Source of the DNA: Candidatus Delongbacteria bacterium
GTDB taxonomy: Bacteria; UBA4055
Length of the DNA stretch: 21,734 nt
Assembly: GCA_003477045.1 (NCBI GenBank)
Contig: DMTS01000185.1
Coordinates: 1-21,734 of the forward strand
Reading direction: 5' to 3'
Part shown: in pieces, positions 7,507-14,604 of the stretch
Position numbering within the stretch: the stretch's first letter is position 1
Layout: each line of letters opens with the position of its first letter
Made by a program: the position numbers and the translations under genes
Notes under the pieces: generated by a model
Told to the model about the DNA's origin: nothing
What the model saw: the letters and a program-made list of their open reading frames with translations, nothing else
Database searches by the model: none

Positions 7507-9147
7507 GTGCTGAAAAAGATACATCCGACCTATACCAATGCATGGGAGAAGCTGCTCAGGAACTATAAAGAGATAAAGAAAACCCATCTCAAAGATCTTT
7601 TTAAGGACAAAAAGAGATTCGAAAAATTTTCGATAAAATTCGACGATATGCTTTTTGATTATTCAAAAAACAAAATTACCGGAACTACTATCGAACTTCT
7701 GCTTGAACTTGCAGATGAAATGGCCCTTGAAAAAGCCATTGCTTCAATGTTCGAGGGCGATAAGATTAATGAAACTGAGAACAGGGCGGTACTGCACACG
7801 GCTTTGAGAAACTTTAAAAGCAGGCAGGGAAAGCAGGACGGTGTTGACATTCATTCCGAGATCGAAAAAGTCAGAAAAAAAATGAAAATATTTTCTGACG
7901 CTCTCAGAAGCGGTGGCTGGAAAGGATATGCGGGAAAAAAGATCACTGATGTTGTTAATATCGGGATCGGAGGATCAGACCTTGGCCCGTATATGGTGTG
8001 CGAAGCTTTGAAGTTCTATGCGGACGGTCCCGAAGTTCATTTTGTGTCTAATGTTGATGGTTCGCATCTGGCTGAGACATTAAAGAAGCTGAGCCCTGAA
8101 ACAACTCTTTTTCTGATAGCATCAAAAACTTTCACAACTCAGGAAACGATGACCAATGCTTATTCGGCCAGAGACTGGTTTTTAAAAAAGGCGAAAGATA
8201 AAAAAAATGTCAAAAAACACTTTGTTGCTCTTTCTACAAATACAGAAAAAGTTGTAGAATTCGGTATAGATAAAGATAACATTTTCGAGTTTTGGGACTT
8301 TGTCGGAGGAAGATATTCGCTTTGGTCGGCCATCGGGCTGTCTATAGCTGTTTCTGTAGGTTATGAAAAATTCGAGGAGCTGCTCAAAGGCGCAGAAGCA
8401 GCAGACATTCATTTCAGGACAGCTGAACATTCAAAGAATATTCCGGTTATCATGGGACTATTGGGGGTATGGTACGCGGATTTCTTCGGAGCCGAGTGCG
8501 AAATGGTTCTTCCATACGACCAGTATCTGCACAGGTTTCCAGCATTTCTGCAGCAGCTAAGTATGGAAAGCAACGGAAAATCCGTGGCAAGGGACGGGTC
8601 TCAGGTGACACACCGCACGGGCCAGATACTTTTAGGGGAACCGGGAACCAACGGCCAGCATTCATTTTACCAGCTGATCCATCAGGGAACACATATGATC
8701 CCCGCTGATTTTCTTTGTGCGAAAAAGCCTTTAAATAAAATGGGCGACCATCACGAAAAACTGCTTTCCAATTTTCTGGCTCAGACCGAAGCTCTTATGG
8801 TAGGCAGGACAAAAGAAGAAGTAATAGCGCAGCTGGAAGCTGCGAATGTCCAGCAGGCTGATGCCAGAAAGATATATCCGCATAAGATATTCAAAGGAGA
8901 CAATCCTACCAATTCGATAATTTATGACAGTCTTACTCCATACACATTGGGAAAGCTGATAGCTTTATATGAACACAAAGTTTTTGTACAGGGAGTGATT
9001 TGGAATATTTTCAGCTTCGATCAGTGGGGCGTAGAACTCGGAAAAGAACTTGCCGGCAGGATACTGAAAGAACTTAAAGAAGAAAAAGCGGGATCCGTAC
9101 ACGACTGCTCAACTTCCGGACTTATAAAATATTTAAAGAAAAGGTGA
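7507..9147 (+). CDS. pgi: Glucose-6-phosphate isomerase
   Basis: A 546-residue cytoplasmic enzyme interconverting glucose 6-phosphate and fructose 6-phosphate; the length equals the E. coli type (about 549). Visible motifs: NIGIGGSDLGP (151-161, phosphate binding), FVGGRYSLWSAIG (265-277, family signature 1), MESNGKS with catalytic Glu354, GTNGQHSFYQLIHQGT with catalytic His385, and the signature-2 region ending QWGVELGK with Lys513. All expected catalytic residues are present. The start is GTG at 7507, preceded by a GGGGG tract (7496-7500) with 6-nt spacing; no better ATG is available. It is the first gene of a run in which the next four genes follow at 4 nt, -4 nt, 0 nt and 23 nt, so it is very likely co-transcribed with the lipoprotein and GWxTD genes. 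Its product is the substrate of the phosphofructokinase encoded at 1379-2737. Confidence 0.97.
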   Translation: MLKKIHPTYTNAWEKLLRNYKEIKKTHLKDLFKDKKRFEKFSIKFDDMLFDYSKNKITGTTIELLLELADEMALEKAIASMFEGDKINETENRAVLHTALRNFKSRQGKQDGVDIHSEIEKVRKKMKIFSDALRSGGWKGYAGKKITDVVNIGIGGSDLGPYMVCEALKFYADGPEVHFVSNVDGSHLAETLKKLSPETTLFLIASKTFTTQETMTNAYSARDWFLKKAKDKKNVKKHFVALSTNTEKVVEFGIDKDNIFEFWDFVGGRYSLWSAIGLSIAVSVGYEKFEELLKGAEAADIHFRTAEHSKNIPVIMGLLGVWYADFFGAECEMVLPYDQYLHRFPAFLQQLSMESNGKSVARDGSQVTHRTGQILLGEPGTNGQHSFYQLIHQGTHMIPADFLCAKKPLNKMGDHHEKLLSNFLAQTEALMVGRTKEEVIAQLEAANVQQADARKIYPHKIFKGDNPTNSIIYDSLTPYTLGKLIALYEHKVFVQGVIWNIFSFDQWGVELGKELAGRILKELKEEKAGSVHDCSTSGLIKYLKKR

Positions 9148-9151
9148 AAAA

Positions 9152-9640
9152 ATGAGATTCAGACCGGGAATAATATTTTTCGTCTCAGCTTTAATAATTC
9201 TGATGTCGTGCTCATCTTCAAAAGAGATGCTTGAAAGAGAAAAACTTCTCAGAAAAGAAGGCTTTAAGATAACAGAAAGTTTTGAAAAATTTTATGAAAA
9301 ATATAAAAAAGCCGACTATAGAATAGGAGCTACAGGTCCAGACGAGTTCGACTGCAGCGGTTTTGTTCAGCTTGCATTTAAGGAAGTGTTCGGAATGAAA
9401 CTTGCCCGTTCGTCTCAATCGCAGTTCGTGGAAGGTGCTCCGGTGAAAAAAATAAGCGACTTAAAATACGGCGATCTTGTATTTTTTAATACGACCGGGA
9501 AGGGAGTATCGCATGTCGGCATTTACCTTTATGAGAAAAAATTTCTTCATGCATCAACAACCAACGGACCGGAGATAAACCTTTTATCAAGAGATTATTA
9601 TAAAGACAGATATATTGAAGGAAGGAGGGTGCTTAAATGA
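9152..9640 (+). CDS. NlpC/P60-family lipoprotein (probable cell-wall endopeptidase)
   Basis: A 162-residue protein. The N-terminus is a lipoprotein signal with lipobox LMSC and the lipidated cysteine at residue 20, so it is predicted to be anchored in the outer (or inner) membrane facing the periplasm. After a short charged linker (about 24-55) comes an NlpC/P60 domain with the catalytic Cys68 in FDCSGF, His121 in SHVGIY and a third polar residue His133 in FLHAS: a complete papain-like triad. Known family members cleave the D-Glu-diaminopimelate bond of peptidoglycan stem peptides (E. coli Spr/MepS and NlpC are similar in size and design). AAAGGTG overlapping the pgi stop serves as ribosome binding site. 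Its last codons overlap the start of the GWxTD gene (ATGA), so the two are translationally coupled. Substrate specificity is inferred. Confidence 0.93.
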   Translation: MRFRPGIIFFVSALIILMSCSSSKEMLEREKLLRKEGFKITESFEKFYEKYKKADYRIGATGPDEFDCSGFVQLAFKEVFGMKLARSSQSQFVEGAPVKKISDLKYGDLVFFNTTGKGVSHVGIYLYEKKFLHASTTNGPEINLLSRDYYKDRYIEGRRVLK

Positions 9641-10995
9641 AAAAAATTATGTTCATAATTATACTGACGCTAATTTTCACTTCGGCCGCGAAGGAATTTT
9701 TCTATGTGGATTATTCCTGTTTCAGGTCTGATAACGACAGTAAAACAAGGACTCAGATATATATATCTATTCCGATATATTATCTTGAGTTCGACAGCGT
9801 TCTGACCAGCACTTTCAGCATAAAAGTTTTTATTTACGATAAAGATAAGATAATTGCCGAAGATAAATGGAAGCAGAAATATTCGATACTGAACGAAGAG
9901 GATAAATTTTCAGGCGCTGAGATCCCGGTCATGTCCGAGCTTATTCTTGCACCGGGCTATTACAAACTGGTTGTTGAAGTGGAAGATCTGAATTCAGGTA
10001 AACAGATCGATATGCTCGAAGTCCCCCAGGAATCAAAAATGTTCATGATCGCGGCATTTGAAGATAAATTTTCCATGTCAACTATCCAGATGGCTTCAAG
10101 AATAATCACAGATAGGCCCGATGAAAGATCTGAATTTTATAAACAGGGAGTTATAATACTGCCTAATCCGAGCAAGATATTCGGAACGAGCAGGCCGTTT
10201 ATTTATTATTATAATGAGATTTACGGGCTTAATTCAGATGACGATATCGAATACCAGTGGGAAATATCAAATTCTGAAGGCGGAGAAATAAAAAAAGGTT
10301 TGCCGGAGAATAAAAAATCTCCGGGAAGGTCTCTCGTTCTTGCTGACAGGATCCCTGTAGCTACGCTAAAAACAGGAGCTTATAAATTTTCTCTAAAGAT
10401 CACAAACAAAACCTCGGGCAAGACAATAGAAGGAAATAATAATTTTTATATGTACAGAAAGATCGATTTTACTAAAGACAGATTCAAACCCGAAGAAAAT
10501 ATGGCTATATCTTCAAAAGATTCACTTGAGCTTGATATAATGAAGGACAGTGAAATAGGAATTGAGTACGAACAGGTATTTATCACATTAGAGAAGAAAG
10601 AACAGGACAAATATGCCAATCTGCTGCTGTCAGGCAAAAGAGAATTTTTAAAAAGGTATTGGACAGAGCAGGAATCAAAGCAGGAAAATTCACGGGAAGC
10701 ATTCAGGCAGAGGATACAGAAAATAAACAATGATTTTTCTACCAGTAAAACAGAGGGATGGAAAAGCGACAGGGGGAGAATTTATTTAAAAATGGGACCT
10801 CCGAGCAAAAGGGACATCGAAACCTACAACACCGAATATTCAGACCATGACATATGGACATATTTTACCGGGAATTATACATTCGTGTTCGGAGACCCGC
10901 ACGGGCTTGGAGACTTTAAACTTCTCCATTCTGATTATCCTGGAGAAAAAAGCGATCCCAACTGGCAGACAAAAATAAAAAAGAGCAACTTTTAA
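9637..10995 (+). CDS. Exported GWxTD-domain protein
   Basis: A 452-residue protein with an N-terminal signal peptide (MKK, a hydrophobic stretch to about residue 16, likely cleavage near SAA, 16-18). The middle part is beta-rich (stretches such as IYISIPIYYLEF and YKLVVEVEDL), resembling the Ig-like modules usual in this family. The C-terminal GWxTD domain is recognised by GWKSDRGRIYLKMGPPS (374-390) followed by an aromatic-rich DIWTYF...YTFVFGDPHG segment. The family-naming Thr is Ser here (GWKSD). GWxTD proteins are characteristic of FCB-group bacteria and their biochemical role is not established. ATG overlaps the upstream lipoprotein stop (ATGA), with AGGAGG just upstream. The coupling suggests an envelope job shared with the NlpC/P60 protein; that is inference. 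Confidence 0.9.
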   Translation: MKKIMFIIILTLIFTSAAKEFFYVDYSCFRSDNDSKTRTQIYISIPIYYLEFDSVLTSTFSIKVFIYDKDKIIAEDKWKQKYSILNEEDKFSGAEIPVMSELILAPGYYKLVVEVEDLNSGKQIDMLEVPQESKMFMIAAFEDKFSMSTIQMASRIITDRPDERSEFYKQGVIILPNPSKIFGTSRPFIYYYNEIYGLNSDDDIEYQWEISNSEGGEIKKGLPENKKSPGRSLVLADRIPVATLKTGAYKFSLKITNKTSGKTIEGNNNFYMYRKIDFTKDRFKPEENMAISSKDSLELDIMKDSEIGIEYEQVFITLEKKEQDKYANLLLSGKREFLKRYWTEQESKQENSREAFRQRIQKINNDFSTSKTEGWKSDRGRIYLKMGPPSKRDIETYNTEYSDHDIWTYFTGNYTFVFGDPHGLGDFKLLHSDYPGEKSDPNWQTKIKKSNF

Positions 10996-11502
10996 TTGAT
11001 AATTGACGGGTTCGAAATACTGCTGGTCAGATCCAAAGCAAGGAAGAGAACAATTCAGGCCAGATTGGTCGGTGACAGAACTGTAAAAGTCATGGCTCCT
11101 TTTCATTCAGACGAAAAGTTTATCGAGGATTTCGTAATAAAATCTGTAAAGAAGCTCAGCTCAAGATCAAAAATACCGGAAGGTGTAAGTTCACTTACTG
11201 AAAGAGCCGGAATGCTCAGGAAAAAATTCATACCTGAAGCGCCGGCTTTTTCGATCGGATATTCAGATTCATTAAGGACAACATGGGGCAAATGTTTTAT
11301 CAGAGATAAAAATATAATTCTTAACAACAAGCTGAAAGAATATCCGCTTTGGGTCACAGATCTTGTGATAATCCACGAGATCGCCCATCTGATCTATCCG
11401 AACCACGGTACATGTTTCAGAGAACTAGTTTCGAGATATAAATTAAAGGAAAGAGCAACGGGTTACTTAATAGCTAAAGGCATGAAAGCCTCTGATCTGT
11501 AA
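10996..11502 (+). CDS. YgjP/DUF45-family metal-dependent hydrolase-like protein
   Basis: A 168-residue protein with the zinc motif HEIAH at 127-131 and a third ligand His137 in YPNHGTCFREL, matching the HE(L/I)AH-x5-H pattern of YgjP-like (SprT-related) metallopeptidases. The preceding TTWGKCF...IILNNKL (about 95-113) corresponds to the SRWGSCS...INLNWRL block of the family. No signal peptide, so cytoplasmic. The frame is bounded upstream by the GWxTD stop codon, so the first usable start is the TTG at 10996 that directly abuts that stop; the encoded N-terminus (FEILLVRSKARKRTIQARL) aligns well with family N-termini, which supports this rare start. No strong Shine-Dalgarno is seen, so translation probably depends on coupling to the GWxTD gene. 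The biological substrate of YgjP proteins is unknown. Confidence 0.85.
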   Translation: MIIDGFEILLVRSKARKRTIQARLVGDRTVKVMAPFHSDEKFIEDFVIKSVKKLSSRSKIPEGVSSLTERAGMLRKKFIPEAPAFSIGYSDSLRTTWGKCFIRDKNIILNNKLKEYPLWVTDLVIIHEIAHLIYPNHGTCFRELVSRYKLKERATGYLIAKGMKASDL

Positions 11503-11525
11503 AAAAAAATATTTGGGAAATTGAT

Positions 11526-12200
11526 ATGGCAAAAGACAAATGTACGAACTGTAATTCAAAACCGGGAAAAAGGAAATGTCTTCTTAAAAATGGAGAAATG
11601 ATATGCCCGGTATGCTGCGCAACGATCAGGAATGAGAATTGTGGAGAATGTCAGTATTATCAGGTATCTGCTGAATTTCAGCTGAAGAAGCTGGAAAAAG
11701 AAACCGCGACACCGTCCTCATATTTCGGCAGTCCGGTCATGCAGAAGAGCGTGATGGAAGCTTCAATGGATCTGATGAATACACATTCCCAGACAGGCGC
11801 GGAATACGACAAGGATCCGGATAAGTTCATCAACGAGAGTTTTGAATTTTTCAATACCGATGAATTTTTGGAATTTACTTTTTCGGATGATGAGATCAGA
11901 GATATAGTAAAAGAATTGGGTGAACCCGGATCTGCGGATGGATGGTTCCATACAGAAGAAGGTACTAAATATTATGATAATGCCGTTTCTTTTATTATGA
12001 GCGACAGGCGTTTCAGGGAGTTTTCTAAAACCCTCATGGCGATATTTTTGAAATATTACAGGAAGCAGGAGATGAACAAAGCCTGGCTTATCCTTTCAAC
12101 TTCAAACAGGCTGATGGAAGGCCAGTTCGTTCTTCCTTTCACTATACTTATGTTCTTTAGAGGCATAAGCAGATGGAAACTTGGCGGCAGAGTCAAGTAG
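11526..12200 (+). CDS. Hypothetical protein with N-terminal eight-cysteine (zinc-binding-like) module
   Basis: A 224-residue cytoplasmic protein of unknown function. Eight cysteines lie within the first 42 residues: C6, C9, C18, C27, C30, C31, C39 and C42, arranged as CxxC, C, CPxCC and CxxC. The CPVCC...C...CxYY pattern resembles the CPxCCG-x-R...CPxDCPYL motif found in unrelated-looking bacterial proteins, and the number of ligands would suit two zinc ions or an Fe-S centre; neither is proven. The remainder (about 50-224) is predicted mostly alpha-helical, with an acidic middle (DTDE-rich, 95-140) and a hydrophobic C-terminal helix that is not a clear membrane span. The gene starts 23 nt after the ygjP-like gene, with a weak GGGAAA site, and ends the pgi operon as far as can be seen. 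Confidence 0.75.
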   Translation: MAKDKCTNCNSKPGKRKCLLKNGEMICPVCCATIRNENCGECQYYQVSAEFQLKKLEKETATPSSYFGSPVMQKSVMEASMDLMNTHSQTGAEYDKDPDKFINESFEFFNTDEFLEFTFSDDEIRDIVKELGEPGSADGWFHTEEGTKYYDNAVSFIMSDRRFREFSKTLMAIFLKYYRKQEMNKAWLILSTSNRLMEGQFVLPFTILMFFRGISRWKLGGRVK

Positions 12201-12326
12201 CGAGACATAATTTTAGATAAAAGCGATATCCGTCACATTTTCAATTCCGCCGGTACGACACCCGCAATAAAGAAGTGATTGCGATTAATGGTTACAGGAT
12301 GAGCTTTTAGATAAATTTATGTCGAG
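12201..12326. repeat. Imperfect 24-bp inverted repeat pair, about 126 bp end to end
   Basis: The left arm 12201-12224 reverse-complemented matches the right arm 12303-12326 at 19 of 24 positions without gaps. The same arms also share an exact 11-bp direct repeat, TTTTAGATAAA (12211-12221 and 12305-12315), because the core is nearly palindromic. It could be a degenerate small mobile or REP-like element, or the terminator/attenuator region of the pgi operon; no transposase is nearby. Confidence 0.45.
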
Positions 12327-12359
12327 TATATATTAAATCACTCGTCATGCTGTCTTCTT

Positions 12360-12429
12360 AAAAAATGTCGGCATTAATTGCGGAATGATTTGGAGGTAAA
12401 ACGAACCTACATGATCTTTGACATTTTTT
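12360..12429. repeat. Perfect 10-bp inverted repeat, 50-bp centre
   Basis: AAAAAATGTC (12360-12369) and its exact reverse complement GACATTTTTT (12420-12429) flank a 50-bp segment. The right arm is also the first TGACA half-site of the cluster before groES and ends in a T-run, so as RNA it could act as a long-looped hairpin. Confidence 0.5.
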
Positions 12430-12521
12430 CTCCAGACACATGACTCGTTCAAAATGTCAGGTATATAGTATGACAGAACAATGTCAAAGTATGACAGAAT
12501 GAACATTTTTCGATATTGTCA
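12419..12521. promoter_or_regulatory. Cluster of six TGACA/TGTCA half-sites before groESL (putative operator)
   Basis: TGACA occurs at 12419-12423, 12471-12475 and 12492-12496; TGTCA at 12455-12459, 12482-12486 and 12517-12521. The longer sequence AGTATGACAGAA is repeated exactly at 12467-12478 and 12488-12499, 21 bp apart, i.e. two helical turns. Neighbouring half-sites form TGTCA-N5-TGACA (12482-12496) and TGACA-N6-TGTCA (12471-12486). The last one overlaps a possible -35 hexamer. The arrangement fits binding sites for a dimeric regulator; its identity is unknown. Confidence 0.45.
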
Positions 12522-12542
12522 GTAGAAATTCAGCTATAAAAT
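12516..12542 (+). promoter_or_regulatory. Weak candidate promoter of groESL
   Basis: TTGTCA (12516-12521) and TAAAAT (12537-12542, within TATAAAAT) with a short 15-nt spacer. This would give a leader of about 58 nt. The short spacing makes it uncertain; it may need an activator or a heat-shock sigma factor whose consensus is not known here. Confidence 0.3.
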
Positions 12543-12606
12543 TAATTGGCAAGGTTATTGCAATAGTGTAAAGCAAACTTTTAAAATTAAACAAAGGAGA
12601 ATCAAA

Positions 12607-12888
12607 ATGGCAGTAAATCTAAAACCGATCAAGGACAGAGTAGTTTTGGAAATGATCGAAGAGATCGAGAACAAAACAAAAGGCGGGATAATACTCCCCG
12701 AAACATCATCAAAAGAAAAACCTCAGCTCGGTAAAGTTGTTGCGGTTGGAAATGACGCAGAATTAAAAAAAGAAGTTAAAGTTGGCGACAAAGTTATTTA
12801 TGCAAAATATTCAGGCACTGAGATCACTTTAAACGAGGTCAAATATCTGATCCTCAAGTTCGAAGATGTACTGGCAGTCGTAAAATAA
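12607..12888 (+). CDS. groES: Co-chaperonin GroES (Hsp10)
   Basis: A 93-residue protein, the usual GroES length. It begins with the LKPIKDRVVLEM strand and contains the mobile loop KTKGGIILPE (about residues 23-32) that docks on GroEL, then GKVVAVGND and VGDKVIYAKYSGTEI, all standard for Hsp10. Seven copies form the lid that closes the GroEL chamber during ATP-driven folding of cytoplasmic proteins. A strong AAAGGAG lies 7 nt before the ATG. It is followed 26 nt later by groEL in the usual bicistronic order. Confidence 0.98.
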   Translation: MAVNLKPIKDRVVLEMIEEIENKTKGGIILPETSSKEKPQLGKVVAVGNDAELKKEVKVGDKVIYAKYSGTEITLNEVKYLILKFEDVLAVVK

Positions 12889-12914
12889 AAAATTTCTGAT
12901 ACAGGAGAATTAAA

Positions 12915-14573
12915 ATGGCTAAAATGATACAATATGGAATAGATGCAAGAACAGAGTTAAAAAAAGGTGTGGATATTCTTGCCGATGCAGTAAAAGTAAC
13001 TTTGGGACCAAAAGGCAGGAATGTAGTTCTTGAGAAAAAATACGGTGCTCCCGTGATCACAAAGGACGGCGTGACCGTTGCAAAAGAGATCGAACTTGAT
13101 ATCCCTATCCAGAAGATAGGCGCTGAAATGATAAAAGATGTAGCTTCCAGAACTTCAGACAAAGCTGGCGACGGAACTACAACAGCGACTGTAATCGCTC
13201 AGGCGATAATTTCAGAAGGACTGAAGAACGTTACGGCAGGTGCTAATCCGATGGACATTAAAAAAGGAATTGATAAAGGTGTTGCCGAAGTAAAAAAATT
13301 CCTGATGTCCAAAACAAAAAGAATAAGCAACAACTACACTGAGATATCAAATGTGGCTTCAATAAGCGCAAATAACGATGAAGCGGTAGGAAAAATGATA
13401 GCCGATGCGATGAAAGCCGTAGGAACCACAGGCGTTATCACTGTCGAGGAAGCTAAAGCTATGGAGAGCTCGCTTGAAGTCGTAAAAGGAATGCAGTTCG
13501 ACAGGGGTTATCTGTCGCCGTATTTTATCAACGATTCCGAGACCATGGAAGTCAGAATGGAAAATCCCTACATCCTGATCTACGATAAAAAAATATCTAC
13601 TATTAAAGAAATGGTTCCCGTTCTGGAAAAAGTTGCTCAGACAGGAAAAGGTCTTATTTTGATCTGCGAAGATGTAGAAGGTGAAGCGCTTGCAACTCTG
13701 GTAATAAACAAGATCAGAGGATCCTTAAAGATCGCTGCTGTAAAAGCTCCCGGATTCGGCGACAGAAGAAAAGAAATGCTCAAAGACATCGCAATACTGA
13801 CCGGCGGTGAACTGATAACTGAAGAACTCGGAATGAAACTGGAGAATGCGGAACTTAATATGCTCGGAAGTGCAAAAACCGTTATTATCGACAAAGAAAA
13901 TACGAAGATCGTTGACGGACACGGCAAGAAAAAAGACATCGACAACAGAATAGAAAGCATCAAAAAGCAGATCGAAGTCACGACTTCGGATTATGATAAA
14001 GAAAAACTCAACGAAAGATTGGCAAAACTTGCTGGTGGAGTAGCTGTTGTAAAAGTAGGCGCGGCTTCAGAAGTCGAGATGAAAGAGATAAAAGACAGAG
14101 TTGATGACGCGCTTCACGCTACAAGAGCGGCTGTTGAAGACGGTATCGTTCCCGGCGGCGGCGTAGCTTTAGTGAGAGCAATAGCCGTACTTGACAAAGT
14201 AAAAGTTGAAGGCGAAGAAAAAGTCGGAATTAATATCCTGAAAAAAGCGCTTGAGTCACCTTTAAGACAGATAGTTATAAATGCCGGTCTGGAAGGCGCA
14301 GTTGTTTTCAATAAAGTTCAATCGAGTAAAGAGTTCGCTTACGGATTCAACGCGAAGACAGAAGTTTACGAAGATTTGATAAAATCAGGCGTGATCGATC
14401 CTACAAAAGTAACTATAACAGCTTTAGAGAACGCAGCTTCTATAGCCTCACTTCTTCTTACTACGGAATGCGTAGTTGCAGAAAAACCGGAAGAAAAATC
14501 AGCCGCAGCAGGCGGAGGAATGCCAGGCGGTATGGGCGGAATGGGAGGCATGGGCGGAATGGACATGATGTAA
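12915..14573 (+). CDS. groEL: Chaperonin GroEL (Hsp60)
   Basis: A 552-residue ATPase chaperonin forming the double-ring folding chamber. Visible hallmarks: VTLGPKGRNVVLEKKYGAP (nucleotide pocket), AGDGTTTATV with the catalytic-region Asp, the family signature near AAVEDGIVPGGGVAL, and the Asp in VDDALHATRAAV equivalent to E. coli Asp398. The C-terminus is the typical flexible Gly-Gly-Met tail (GGMPGGMGGMGGMGGMDMM), which points into the cavity. AGGAG is 7 nt before the ATG. The intact motifs and tail show an ordinary, single housekeeping copy. A strong terminator follows after about 30 nt. Confidence 0.99.
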   Translation: MAKMIQYGIDARTELKKGVDILADAVKVTLGPKGRNVVLEKKYGAPVITKDGVTVAKEIELDIPIQKIGAEMIKDVASRTSDKAGDGTTTATVIAQAIISEGLKNVTAGANPMDIKKGIDKGVAEVKKFLMSKTKRISNNYTEISNVASISANNDEAVGKMIADAMKAVGTTGVITVEEAKAMESSLEVVKGMQFDRGYLSPYFINDSETMEVRMENPYILIYDKKISTIKEMVPVLEKVAQTGKGLILICEDVEGEALATLVINKIRGSLKIAAVKAPGFGDRRKEMLKDIAILTGGELITEELGMKLENAELNMLGSAKTVIIDKENTKIVDGHGKKKDIDNRIESIKKQIEVTTSDYDKEKLNERLAKLAGGVAVVKVGAASEVEMKEIKDRVDDALHATRAAVEDGIVPGGGVALVRAIAVLDKVKVEGEEKVGINILKKALESPLRQIVINAGLEGAVVFNKVQSSKEFAYGFNAKTEVYEDLIKSGVIDPTKVTITALENAASIASLLLTTECVVAEKPEEKSAAAGGGMPGGMGGMGGMGGMDMM

Positions 14574-14604
14574 GATCATTGTAACTTTCTCTCATCAGCT
14601 TTTA

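Larger units (their letters stand above)
12201..12606. other. 406-bp repeat-rich intergenic region upstream of groES
   Basis: No coding region or RNA gene is recognised here. It contains several nested repeats: an imperfect 24-bp inverted pair (12201-12224 / 12303-12326), a 9-bp inverted pair (12319-12327 / 12340-12348), a perfect 10-bp inverted pair (12360-12369 / 12420-12429) and six TGACA/TGTCA half-sites (12419-12521). The end near groES holds a possible promoter and the groES ribosome binding site AAAGGAG at about 12594-12600. It is by far the longest gene-free stretch of the window, and no CIRCE element (TTAGCACTC-N9-GAGTGCTAA) is present. Confidence 0.7.

Noticed and set aside
12418..12446. 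TTGACA at 12418-12423 as a groESL -35
   Set aside because: No -10-like hexamer at 16-18 nt; the sequence there is TGACTC. It is better counted as one of the TGACA half-sites.
12558..12587. TTGCAA-N18-TAAAAT as a groESL promoter
   Set aside because: It would start transcription at about 12595, on top of the groES ribosome binding site, leaving no leader.
12000..12606. CIRCE element (TTAGCACTC-N9-GAGTGCTAA) for HrcA control
   Set aside because: No match on either strand. The CGAGT...ACTCG pair at 12323-12344 has the opposite arm order and different bases.
13637..13981. 114-residue minus-strand frame inside groEL
   Set aside because: Ser/Ile/Phe-rich mirror of a strongly coding groEL region, with no motifs or ribosome binding site.
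14516..14570. Short tandem GGNATG repeats at the end of groEL
   Set aside because: This is the normal Gly-Gly-Met tail of GroEL, not a separate repeat element.
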